From Natranaeroarchaeum aerophilus (GTDB lineage: Archaea > Halobacteriota > Halobacteria > Halobacteriales > Natronoarchaeaceae): a stretch of DNA of 64,000 nucleotides. The stretch's first letter is position 1. Each line of letters begins with the position of its first letter. The stretch lies in contig NZ_JAKRVY010000007.1 of NCBI RefSeq assembly GCF_023638055.1, positions 1-64,000 on the forward strand. Direction: 5' to 3'. The notes under the pieces are model-generated. The model did no database searches. It was not told where the DNA came from and saw nothing but the letters and a program-made list of their open reading frames with translations. Made by a program: the position numbers and the translations under genes. This document shows, in pieces, positions 1 through 9,200 of this stretch.

Positions 1-23
1 AAACGGAGCGTCACCCACCCAAA

Positions 24-488
24 TTAAGCTACGTATGGCGATTCACCAGAGCCAATCTCTCCAATTCGTTCCGGAAGCCGTTTTCGTACCTGTCGGCGTT
101 CGTCTGCTGGAACCTCAAGTTTCCGTTTGTGGAGTTCATCAACTGTTTCCTTGGCGGATGTTCGTCTGACCGATAATGGGAAAGTTTCACCATTGGGCTC
201 ACTTTCGCGCGCCCCGGCCACCTCAGTCCTTAATGTTTCATCAGACCCAATATTTGATAGTAGTTGAGATTGGGCCTCTCGCGCCGCCATAACGTTGTTA
301 TACCATTCTTGAGGGACAGTTCTGGTTGTCGTCGGCTCACCTCGGCGAGCGCCAGTAACAATCTCAACGGTGTCATCAGTACTGGCACTAACCGTTGAGA
401 GAGGCATCGTCGCGAAACCAGCTCCGCCAACTGTTTTTAAAATAGCTCGACGTGACTTATGGCCATTACCGTTAGATACCATATACAT
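24..488 (-). CDS. Tat-exported hypothetical protein
   Basis: A 154-residue protein that I do not recognise. The N-terminus has a twin-arginine signal: SRRAILK followed by a short hydrophobic stretch ending near Val-Ser-Ala, so export through the Tat pathway is expected, as for many haloarchaeal secreted proteins. The mature part is charged, with several Arg/Glu-rich helices and no Cys or obvious catalytic motif. Two in-frame ATGs (488 and 482) are possible starts and do not alter the signal peptide. It stands alone, separated by a decayed gene from egsA. The function cannot be stated from sequence. Confidence 0.6.
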   Translation of the reverse strand: MYMVSNGNGHKSRRAILKTVGGAGFATMPLSTVSASTDDTVEIVTGARRGEPTTTRTVPQEWYNNVMAAREAQSQLLSNIGSDETLRTEVAGARESEPNGETFPLSVRRTSAKETVDELHKRKLEVPADERRQVRKRLPERIGEIGSGESPYVA

Positions 489-554
489 TCGGTTAGATGC
501 CTACATTATAAGAATTTCGACTGCTGAAAATAGATATTAAAAAAGAATATTTGT

Positions 555-874
555 GTTCGCAAAAATACCTCTGCTGCTTGATCGCCCAGTCCCCCTAGAT
601 CTACTGAGAGTGAGTCGCGAACGGTCTCAGGCTGGCCGATACCGTGCTCGTAGGCGTCCACAAGCGTGTGTTCACCCTTGTCCTCGGCGTCCAGTTGCTC
701 GGCAATCTAGTAGTTCATCGACCGCTGAATATCAGCCGAGGCGAACTCGGCTTTGTCGGTGAGCACGCTGTCCATCTCCTCGCGGACGTGCCCGCCAGCG
801 TCCGTGTAGTACGGGTGATTCACGACCGCCTGAAAGAACTCGCCGTGAACCCTCGCCACCTGTTCGTGGCGACT
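555..874 (-). pseudogene. Decayed gene remnant with in-frame amber stop
   Basis: Read on the minus strand, one frame gives a protein-like acidic sequence for about 100 codons (beginning SRHEQVARVHGEFFQ). It is broken by a TAG at 707-709 and has no start codon, because it abuts the egsA stop. The flanking residues on both sides of the stop (DIQRSMNY before, IAEQLDAEDKGEH after) have haloarchaeal composition, so one nonsense change in a 3' gene fragment is the simplest reading. The parent family was not recognised. The plus-strand ORFs here look like shadows. Confidence 0.5.
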
Positions 875-881
875 CCATCTC

Positions 882-1940
882 TCAGATCACGTCGGTCTGC
901 CGAGCCACTTCCCGTGCGGCCGTCTCGTCGATGCCGTCGCCGAGGATCGTATACCGATCGCGAATCTCGTGAGCGGTCGTCAGCGCCTCGATCACCTCCT
1001 CGTCGTCGAGGTCGAGTTCCGCGGCAGTCGTCGGCGCATCGATGCTCGCCAGCGCGTTCCGAATCTCACGCCAGAGGCCGTTCTCGCCGCCGTGCAGGTA
1101 GGCGGTCATGATCGAGCCGACCCCGACCTGATGGCCGTGACTCGCGCGGCCGGGCGCGATCCGATCGAGCTGGTGGGAAAAGAGGTGTTCCGCGCCGCTG
1201 GCGGGGCGCGAAGAGCCGGCGATGCTCATGGCGACGCCCGAGGAGACCAGGGCTTTGACGACGATCCACGAGGACTCTTCGAGGCTGGGGCGGATCGAAT
1301 CGGCGTTGCCCACCAGCATCTCGGCGGTCATCTCCGAGAGCGCGGCGGCGTACTGCGAGTAGGGCGCGTTCTTGAGCCGGTAGGCGAGCCGCCAGTCCAT
1401 CACGGCGGTGTAGTTACTGATGATGTCCGCACAGCCGGCGGTCGTCAGCTCCCAGGGGGCGTTTGCCAGAATCTCGGTGTCGGCGACGACCGCCAGCGGC
1501 GGCTCCGCGGCGACGCTGTGGCGCGTCCCCTCCTCGGGCACCGACCCCCGATTGCTGACGATGCCGTCGTGGCTGGCGACGGTCGGCACCGAGACGAACC
1601 CGCGCCCGACGTCGTCGCTGGCCATCTTGGCGATGTCGATGGCTTTCCCGCCGCCCAGGCCGATCAAAAAGCCCGGATCGACATCGCGGGCGCGCTGGAT
1701 CACTCGTTCGATCGCTGCGAAACTGGCTTCCTCAACGACGACGACCGCGGGCTCCTCGTCCCACGAGGCGAACTGGGATTCGATCCGGTCGCCGGCGAGT
1801 TCGTACGGCGTCGGACTGGTGACGATCAGCGGCTGGCCGCGCAGGTGAAGCTCCTCGATGGCCTCTGCGGTCTGGTCGAGGACGCCGTGGCCGACGAGGA
1901 CGTTCCGGGGCAGGCGGATCCACGTCGATTTGTCGAACAT
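882..1940 (-). CDS. egsA: sn-glycerol-1-phosphate dehydrogenase (NAD(P)+)
   Basis: This cytosolic enzyme reduces dihydroxyacetone phosphate to sn-glycerol-1-phosphate, the stereospecific backbone of archaeal ether lipids. The 352-residue length is normal for the family. Seen in the protein are the dinucleotide-binding segment GLGGGKAIDIAK, the following VPTVASHDGIVSNRG stretch, and the metal-ligand region: Asp in CADIISN, His in SGAEHLFSH, and His in ASHGHQVG. Together these match the Zn-dependent G1PDH/glycerol-dehydrogenase-like fold. The ATG at 1940 starts the conserved N-terminus MFDKSTWIRLPRNVLVG. It is a marker of archaeal origin for the window. Confidence is high. Confidence 0.93.
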   Translation of the reverse strand: MFDKSTWIRLPRNVLVGHGVLDQTAEAIEELHLRGQPLIVTSPTPYELAGDRIESQFASWDEEPAVVVVEEASFAAIERVIQRARDVDPGFLIGLGGGKAIDIAKMASDDVGRGFVSVPTVASHDGIVSNRGSVPEEGTRHSVAAEPPLAVVADTEILANAPWELTTAGCADIISNYTAVMDWRLAYRLKNAPYSQYAAALSEMTAEMLVGNADSIRPSLEESSWIVVKALVSSGVAMSIAGSSRPASGAEHLFSHQLDRIAPGRASHGHQVGVGSIMTAYLHGGENGLWREIRNALASIDAPTTAAELDLDDEEVIEALTTAHEIRDRYTILGDGIDETAAREVARQTDVI

Positions 1941-2077
1941 ATCCGAACGCTCTCACGCCAGCGTGAAAGGGGTTTCTCCGGAACCGAACCGTACGATCCC
2001 GGCACACGGGTCGGTCCGCGCTTACTTCGAAAACTGTAGTAATTCGCTTCGAAGAATGAAGTAAAGATAGTGAGGTG

Positions 2078-2230
2078 TTACAGCGTATCGAGCACGGCAA
2101 GCACCCGCTCGGTATCGGCTCTGTCGGGGCCGTTCTCCCTGCCAGTGCGGTCGCTGTCGAGGTGATTCGCGACTGCGCGCCGGTATCCCTCCTCGACGCT
2201 GATCGGGAGCCAGTTTAGAGCGGCGAATTT
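2078..2230 (-). pseudogene. Partial duplicate of the epimerase gene 3' end
   Basis: This segment encodes 50 codons ending in TAA. They are nearly identical in protein to the C-terminus of the NAD-dependent epimerase at 4351-5358, sharing PISVEEGYRRAV and then DHLDSDRTGRENG versus NHLDSDRTGRENG. The DNA similarity covers about 150 bases (2082-2232 against 4354-4504) and then stops abruptly, with no start codon. Differences are concentrated at third codon positions, so it is an older duplication or the relic of a former tandem paralogue, not an assembly echo. Confidence 0.8.
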
Positions 2231-2527
2231 CGACTTGTGGGGTGATCAGACGGGGGGTACGCTACCGGCACCAGTGGTGACGCAAGCTATCGCACCCCTC
2301 CGATCTGGGGTCGATCACTGTTTGACAATTGCGAGTGACAGTGGTGGGAAAACGACCAAGAAAAGCCGACCTCTCACATAATAAATGGGCCTCTTTTATA
2401 TCGGTCTCTCATGACGGCTTCTAGAAATTAGTCACCCACTGGGTCAAAGTATTCACACACATCCACTCACCTTGAGATTCTTCCAGAAGTATTATTATTT
2501 GTTATCGACACTACTATCGATACTAGA

Positions 2528-4045
2528 ATGACAGAGACAATAGTGGATCGTCGAGATATTTTACAGGGAATCGGTGCTGGAGTCGTTGCTACCGCAATCC
2601 CGTCAATGGTCACCGCGTCAACAGGCGCGACCACCGATCCGACTGTATACGTTCTCTCCAAACAGTTTGGAGGAGATACAGCTGAGGGATCGGCAACGCT
2701 CCACGCGCTGGACGCGGTAACCGGGGAGAACGAGTGGACGTACAGTATCAACAGCCGATCCGACTCCGCACCGATCGTCGTGGACGGAACAGTGTACTTC
2801 GGGTCGAAGAAGAACGATGAAGCACCTGCCACCGTCCACGCCGTCGACGCAGTGACAGGCACTGAACTGTGGTCGTTCGACGGGACCACCGGGGGAGTCG
2901 ACTCACCACCGACAATCGCCGACGGGATGGTGTACGTCAGTTGCAGAGGCGGGAGTAGCGACGAACCGGGTGTGTATGCCCTCGACGCTGAGTCCGGGTC
3001 GCTTCAGTGGACGTTCGATGGTAACGATACGTTCGTAGTCGCACCCACGGTGGTCGACGGATCCGTCTATATCGGCGACCGGGATCACAACTTCTACGCG
3101 CTCGATGCGGCGACGGGCGACGTTGAGTGGCAAGTCGAGGACTTAGGTTACGTCCAGACATCGGCGACGGTCGCCGACGGGACCGTGTTCGTAGCGGGCG
3201 GTGGTGGGTTCGACGGCTGGTTGGGTGCACTCGACGCGGAGTCCGGTGAGGTATTGTGGCGCAGCGAGCACACTTGGTCTATCCAGACGGAACCACTCGT
3301 GTACGACGATGTCCTCTACCACGGCACCTCAGCAGGTAGCTTGTTCGCGCTCGACGCGGAGTCCGGTGAGGTGCTGTGGAACTACGGGCAGATGACGAAT
3401 CTCCATGGCGATCCGACGCTGGACGACGACACGATCTACGTCGGGGCCGACGACGGAGACTTCGGGAAAGTGATTGCTATCGACCCCGAAGACGGCACCG
3501 AAAAGTGGGCAGTGGAGACGAGCGGCCGGATCAACGCGTCACCGACTACCGCGGATGGGATCGTCTACATCGGCGTCTACAGTTTCAGAAACGAGGGAAC
3601 GACACGATACTACGCGCTCGACAGTGAGACAGGAGACGAGATCTGGACGGTCGACATGGACTCGGAAAGCAACCTCTCGACCGGCACGTTCGTCGAGAAT
3701 CCCGAGAGCGGATCCAGTGCGGGGTCGCGGGCGAACACCGGAACGCTGGGCCACCATGGCGGGTGGAACGGTCAGATGCTCGGAACCGCCGATGCAGATG
3801 ACGAAGCGGACGGCGGGTCGGGCGAGGAGACGGACGACGAGGCCAACGAACTCGATAGCGAGGAGAGTGATACTGGTGACGACGATGTCGACCAATCCGA
3901 TGCGAACAGGCCGTCAGAAACGCAATCTGACGACGGTTCGCCCGGATTTGGAATCATCGGCGGGCTTGTGAGCGTCGGTACCGCCGGGTACCTGACGTCA
4001 CGGCGAGACACGGGCACGGACGGGCCCTCCAACAAGACCGAATAA
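2528..4045 (+). CDS. Exported PQQ-like beta-propeller protein with PGF-type anchor
   Basis: A 505-residue secreted protein. The N-terminus carries a twin-arginine signal (VDRRDILQGIGAG, then a hydrophobic stretch). The body has about seven repeats of the type LDAxTGxxxWxxxxxxxxxSxPTVxDGxVYxG, the quinoprotein-like outer beta-propeller (PQQ_2-type) repeat. A low-complexity Asp/Glu-rich linker follows, then PGFGIIGGLVSVGTAGYL and a basic tail. This layout matches haloarchaeal substrates of archaeosortase, which are trimmed and lipid-anchored at the surface. True PQQ binding is not shown; many such proteins are structural or BamB-like. The repeated DNA at 3230 and 3349 comes from adjacent propeller blades. 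Confidence 0.8.
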   Translation: MTETIVDRRDILQGIGAGVVATAIPSMVTASTGATTDPTVYVLSKQFGGDTAEGSATLHALDAVTGENEWTYSINSRSDSAPIVVDGTVYFGSKKNDEAPATVHAVDAVTGTELWSFDGTTGGVDSPPTIADGMVYVSCRGGSSDEPGVYALDAESGSLQWTFDGNDTFVVAPTVVDGSVYIGDRDHNFYALDAATGDVEWQVEDLGYVQTSATVADGTVFVAGGGGFDGWLGALDAESGEVLWRSEHTWSIQTEPLVYDDVLYHGTSAGSLFALDAESGEVLWNYGQMTNLHGDPTLDDDTIYVGADDGDFGKVIAIDPEDGTEKWAVETSGRINASPTTADGIVYIGVYSFRNEGTTRYYALDSETGDEIWTVDMDSESNLSTGTFVENPESGSSAGSRANTGTLGHHGGWNGQMLGTADADDEADGGSGEETDDEANELDSEESDTGDDDVDQSDANRPSETQSDDGSPGFGIIGGLVSVGTAGYLTSRRDTGTDGPSNKTE

Positions 4046-4350
4046 CGACGGTAGCAGCACGCAAACAGCGCGTACTCTAGGGTCAGTTCTCCAACGAAAC
4101 TCGAAATCTCACCACGGATCCGCAAGGGATCTCTGGTGTCTTTGTTCGAATTCGGCGACGAGATCTGTCAAATCGCCCTTAGCCGGTTGATTCGACTGTC
4201 CGATTCGGGGATAGCCGAGGCGGATGTGCTGTGAGAAACTCATCCTCGACGCCGTACTCATATGATCCGGCACATACTGTGCCGTTGTTTATCATCAATT
4301 GACGACGTACGCCGAATTCGAGTCTGAACCACTTCAGGGAATCCAGCATC
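4046..4350. other. Intergenic region without a supported gene
   Basis: About 305 bases lie between the stop of the propeller gene and the stop of the epimerase gene, so it is a convergent interval. Short frames here have no protein-like character. I see no tRNA, repeat or clear inverted repeat. It presumably holds the terminators of both genes, but no strong T-tract hairpin was picked out. Confidence 0.4.
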
Positions 4351-5358
4351 TCATAGCGTATCGAGCACGGCAAGCACCCGCTCCGTATCGGCTCTGTCCG
4401 GCCCGTTCTCCCGGCCCGTACGATCGCTGTCGAGGTGGTCCTCGACTGCACGCCGGTACCCCTCTTCCACGCTGATCGGATCCCAGCCCAGAGCGGCGAG
4501 TTTCGCCGTTGAGAGGACGTGCGGATAGGATCGGTACAGCGGGAACTCCTCCATCCCGATCCCGGCACTGGCCAGTTCGCGCTCGCCCGCGGTAACGACC
4601 TCGACGTCAGCCTCGTCCACGCCGGCCTCGGCCAGCGTCTCCGAGATCAGCTCGACCGTCTCGCCGAGCGTGAGCATCCGGCGGTCGCCGACGTTGTACG
4701 CCTCGCCCGGCTCGCCCTCCTCGGCGACGACGCGGAGGGCCTCGGCGACCGCCGAGACGGAGACGCGATGCCAGACGTTCGAGCCGTCGCCCGGTACGAG
4801 TACGCGGTCGTGATTGAGCACGCGGTCGATCCAGTAGTCGGTCCGGGCGGTGTAGTCGTGGGGGCCGTAGACGATGCAGGGCCGGACGCTCATCGCGTTG
4901 ACGCCCCGTTCTGCGGCGGCAAACACGGCGCGATCACCTTCGGCCTTTCGCGGGCCGTAGCTCGCAGGGGAGTCGTCGACCGCCTGCTCGTCGGTACACT
5001 CACAGAGCCGGGTTTCGCCCTCCCGCTTTGGAATATCCTCGTCGCCGTAGGCCGAGCCGCTGGAAATATACACGTACGCGTCGACATCGTCGAACACGCG
5101 TGTCGCCGTCCGGACCTCGCGTGGTTTGTACGCCACACAGTCGATCACGACGTCCGGATCGAGCGCCGCGGCCTCCGCGAGATCGGCGTCGTCGGTTCTG
5201 TCGCCCTGCTGGTGGGATACGGCTTCGGTATCGGCAAACGGGTTCTCGTGGGTCCCGCGGTTGAACACCGTCACCTCGTAGTCGTGTGCCAGAAACTCCT
5301 CGACTGTGTGTCGCCCGATAAAACGCGTCCCGCCGATAACGAGTACGTGATCGTCCAT
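4351..5358 (-). CDS. NAD-dependent epimerase/dehydratase (extended SDR)
   Basis: A 335-residue extended short-chain dehydrogenase. It has an N-terminal Rossmann motif GGTRFIGRHTVEEFLA (GxxxxG variant), a VIDCVAY strand, the catalytic-type Ser region YISSGSAYGD, and a downstream SYGPRKAEGDRAV segment supplying Tyr and Lys of the YxxxK motif. This places it among sugar-nucleotide epimerase/dehydratases or related atypical SDRs; the substrate cannot be read from sequence. Start is the ATG before DDHVLVIGG. A truncated copy of its 3' end lies about 2.1 kb downstream on the same strand (2078-2230). Confidence 0.85.
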   Translation of the reverse strand: MDDHVLVIGGTRFIGRHTVEEFLAHDYEVTVFNRGTHENPFADTEAVSHQQGDRTDDADLAEAAALDPDVVIDCVAYKPREVRTATRVFDDVDAYVYISSGSAYGDEDIPKREGETRLCECTDEQAVDDSPASYGPRKAEGDRAVFAAAERGVNAMSVRPCIVYGPHDYTARTDYWIDRVLNHDRVLVPGDGSNVWHRVSVSAVAEALRVVAEEGEPGEAYNVGDRRMLTLGETVELISETLAEAGVDEADVEVVTAGERELASAGIGMEEFPLYRSYPHVLSTAKLAALGWDPISVEEGYRRAVEDHLDSDRTGRENGPDRADTERVLAVLDTL

Positions 5359-5472
5359 GTCTATGGCTTTGACGCGGAAAACAAAACACTGCCGAAGGGC
5401 CGGATGAGATGGACTGGTTGTATATTCAGGCCCTGTTGTTTTAGGTAATGGCGATAAACATTACTACTGCAC

Positions 5473-5535
5473 GGGTTCAGGCGGTCCGAACCCCGCAGGC
5501 TCTGACATGGCCTTAACACGGGGTACGTCCCCGTG
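5473..5535. repeat. Pair of hairpins, possible mobile-element scar
   Basis: Two stable inverted repeats lie between divergent genes. GGGTTC at 5473-5478 pairs with GAACCC at 5488-5493. CACGGGG at 5517-5523 pairs with CCCCGTG at 5529-5535 across a 5-base loop and is followed by GTTTT. They could be a bidirectional terminator, a 5' leader structure, or the palindromic ends of a small IS200/IS605-derived (PATE-like) element. No transposase is present. I favour a small-element scar only weakly. Confidence 0.35.
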
Positions 5536-5593
5536 GTTTTGACGGTGAAATAAACACCAACATTGTTATACATACGGCTGTCATGTTGTTTGT

Positions 5594-6235
5594 ATGATCG
5601 TTGAGTTTTCGTTTGATGTTTCTACGTTACAGGCGGCACTCACGGGGGCGTCGGGGATGAGAGTGGAGATGGACCACATGAGTTCGACCGACACTGTCTC
5701 GCTACGGAAGTTCTTCTGGGCCAGAGGGGGGGACTTCGGGGCGTTCGAGGACGGACTCGACTCCGATCCCACAGTCAGGGAACCGAAACGAGTTATCGAA
5801 ACCGACGACAGCCGATATTACCGGGTGATCTATCAGGATGACCTTCCAGGTGTCGAAGCCTATCATGCGGTCGTCGAACTCGACGGAATGGTGCTCGACG
5901 CGCGTACAGAGGGAGATGGCTGGAACGGGCGGATTCGGTTCCCGGACCGTGGCGCGCTAAACGAGTGGTGTGACCGGTGTGAAGCCGTGGGGCTCACAGT
6001 GGACGTCCACGCGATCTACGATCAGGAACGTCACCCCCCCGACAACTCCTACGGACTCACGTCCGGCCAGCGCGAGGCACTCGTTACCGCGGCCGAGTGT
6101 GGCTACTTCTCGATTCCACGTGAGACGTCGCTGTCCGGTGTCGGCGATGAACTCGGCGTCTCAAGCCAGTCGGCGTCCGAACGGTTGCGTCGGGGGATGG
6201 TGACGCTGATCGAAAATACGCTCGAAGAGCGCTAG
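5594..6235 (+). CDS. Bat-type HTH_10 transcriptional regulator
   Basis: A 213-residue haloarchaeal regulator of the bacterio-opsin-activator-like family. The N-terminal about 150 residues form the BAT-associated sensor-like region. The C-terminus holds the HTH_10 helix-turn-helix: LTSGQREALVTAAECGYF, then IPRETSLSGVGDELGVSSQSASERLRRG, where the typical QREAL and S.QA.SERLRRG signatures are visible. Its stop overlaps the gltB stop by 4 bases (convergent), so no terminator space separates them. The effector and targets are unknown. Confidence 0.85.
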   Translation: MIVEFSFDVSTLQAALTGASGMRVEMDHMSSTDTVSLRKFFWARGGDFGAFEDGLDSDPTVREPKRVIETDDSRYYRVIYQDDLPGVEAYHAVVELDGMVLDARTEGDGWNGRIRFPDRGALNEWCDRCEAVGLTVDVHAIYDQERHPPDNSYGLTSGQREALVTAAECGYFSIPRETSLSGVGDELGVSSQSASERLRRGMVTLIENTLEER

Positions 6236-9200
6236 TCGTCGCTCGACGCCAGCCCACTGGTCGCGGCGCTTGCTTCCGGCGTCGCGCTGGACGGGAGGGT
6301 CTCACGAACGTCGTCGGCACCGTCTTCGAGCACCCGTGCGTATGCGTCGGGCATGATCTTGACGAACGAATCGAGCAGATCGTCCCAGTTTTCGAGTACC
6401 CACTCCGCCTTTTCGCTGTCCGTGTAGGCGGCGTGGTTTTCGATCAGGCGACGGAGCATCGGGATGTCCGCATCCTCCAGTTCAGTCTTGACCGAGACCA
6501 TCCCACGGTTGACCGACTCGGGGAACTCGCCGTCCTCGTCGAGCACGTAGGCGATTCCCCCGGACATGCCAGCCGCAAAGTTCCGGCCGGTGTCGCCGAG
6601 TACGGCAACGACACCGCCGGTCATGTACTCACAGCCGTGGTCGCCGACCCCTTCGACGACGGCTTTGACACCGGAGTTCCGGACCGCGAAGCGTTCGCCA
6701 GCTGTCCCGTTGACGTACAGTTCGCCCTGCGTCGCGCCGTAGAGGGCGACGTTGCCGATCGCGATGTTTTCACTTGGATCGTACCCCGCGTCTGGGGGCG
6801 TCGAGACGACGAGTTTACCACCGGAGAGCCCTTTGCCAACGTAGTCGTTTGCGCTCCCGGTCAATCGCATCGAGACGCCGTCCGCGAGGAAGGCCCCGAA
6901 GCTCTGTCCGGCGGTGCCGTGCAGGTCGATGTCGATCGTATCCTCGGGCAGCCCTTCGCCGCCGTATTCCGTCGAGACGGCGTTCGAGAGCGTCGCGCCG
7001 ACCGCGCGGTCGGCGTTCGAGATCTCGGTTTCGAGAGCGACCGGTTCACCCGTTTCGAGGGCTGGCTCGGCGGCCTCGATCAGGTCGTGATCGAGCTGTT
7101 CGTCGACCTCGTGGGTCTGCTCGCGGGTCTTCCGGCGCTGGTCGCCGTTCGGCTCGACGAGCACCTCCGAGAGATCGACCTTCTTGGCCTTGGGGTGGTC
7201 GACATCCGTGCGCTGGTCGAGCATATCGACGCGGCCGATCATCTCGTCGACGGTCTCGAAGCCGAGTTCGGCCATGATCTCGCGCAGTTCCTGGGCGATA
7301 AACGTCATGTAGTTGATGACGTTCTCGGGTTCTCCCGGGAACCGGTTCCGAAGCTCCTCGCGCTGGGTGGCGACGCCGACCGGACAGGTGTTCTTGTGAC
7401 ACTGCCGGGCCATTACACAGCCCGAGGTGACGAGCGAGGCGGTCCCGAAGATGTACTCCTCGGCACCGAGCAGCGCTGCGACGGCCACGTCACGGCCGGT
7501 CTTCATTCCGCCGTCCGCGCTCACGCGGATTCGGTCCCGGAGGTCAGTCTCGACCAGCATCTGATTGGCTTCGGCGAGGCCGAGCTCCCACGGCAGGCCC
7601 GCGTTCTTGATCGAGGTACGGGGGCTCGCGCCGGTCCCGCCGGAGTGACCCGAGATGTGGACCACGTCGGCGTTGGCCTTGGCGACGCCCGCCGCGATGG
7701 TGCCGATCCCCGCCTCCGAGACGAGTTTGACATTGATGTCGGCGTCCGGACTCGACGCCTTGAGGTCGTGGATCAGCTGTTTGAGATCCTCGATCGAGTA
7801 GATATCGTGCAGCGGCGGCGGCGAGATGAGACCGACGCCGGGGGTCGCATAGCGAACGTGAGCGATCATCTCGTTGACCTTCATGCCGGGGAGGTGACCT
7901 CCCTCGCCGGGTTTCGAGCCCTGCGCCATCTTGATCTGCAGTTCGTCGGCCTCCGAGAGGTAATGTGAGGTAACGCCGAAGCGACCCGAGGCGACCTGTT
8001 TGACGTTGCACTCCTTTTCGGTGCCAAAGCGTTCTGGCGGCTCGCCGCCCTCGCCCGAGTTGCTCTTCCCGCCGAGCCGGTTCATGGCGATCGAGTTGTT
8101 CTCGTGGGCTTCCGGCGAGAGCGAGCCGAGGCTCATCGCCGCCGTCGAGAATCGCTGGACGATCTCGTGGACCGGCTCGACGTTCTCGACGGGGATCGAT
8201 TCGCGTTCGTCGGTCTCGAATTCGATCAGGCCCCGAAGGGTCTGTAAGGTTTCCTGTTGTTCGTTGATCTCGGCGGCGAACTCCCTGTAGCGCTCGTAAT
8301 CGCCCGAGCGGACGGATTGTTGCAGCTTGCCGACCGTATCGGGGTTCCACTGGTGGTGGATCCCGTTCGAGCGGTGCTCGAACTCGCCGTAGCGGTCGAT
8401 TTTGGGCTCCTCGTCCCAGGCGTTTTTGTGTCGGTCGGTCAGATCCAGTTCGATCTCCTCGATGCCGATCCCCTCGGTACGGGCTTCGGTACCCTCGAAG
8501 TACTCGGCGACAAAATCCGAATCGAGCCCGACGGCCTCGAAAATCTGTGCACCCTGGTAGCTTTCGACGGTCGAGATACCCATCTTCGCCATCGTCTTCA
8601 GCAGGCCGTCCTCGACGGCACCGACGTAGGCGTCAACAGCCTCGGCGATATCCGCGCCGTCCTCACCCGCCACGATGTCGTCGATGGTGCGGTAGGCGAG
8701 GTAGGGATCGACCGCGTCCGCGCCGTAGCCGATCAGCGTCGCGAAGTGATGGACCTGCCGCGGCCCGGCGGACTCGACGACGAGTCCGGCGTGGTTGCGC
8801 AGGCCGTTCCGTACGAGGTGGTGATGGACCGCACCGGTCGCCAGCAGTGCCGGGATCGGTACCCGATCGGGACCGGTCGAGCGATCCGAGAGGACGAGGA
8901 TCTCGTTGCCAGCCTCGATCGCGGCTTCGGCCTCCGCCCGGACGTCCTCGACGGCCTCGCGTAGGTCGGTCCCACGCTCGTAGGTGATATCGACGACAGC
9001 CGTCGACAGTCCCTCCCGGTCGCTTTCCTTGATTGCTGCCGTCTCGGCATCGGTGAGGATCGGCGAGTCGACGACCAGTTGTCGTGCGTGTGCAGGCGAC
9101 TCCTCGAGCAGGTTGCGCTGGTGGCCGATCCGGCTTTCGAGGCTCGTGACGAGCTCCTCGCGGATGTAGTCCAGCGGTGGGTTCGTCACCTGCGCGAACA

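Noticed and set aside
969-2039. Long plus-strand frame antisense to egsA (356 codons)
   Set aside because: It is an antisense frame caused by GC-rich codon bias; the product is Arg/Gly/Val-rich with no motif, while the minus strand encodes a complete known enzyme.
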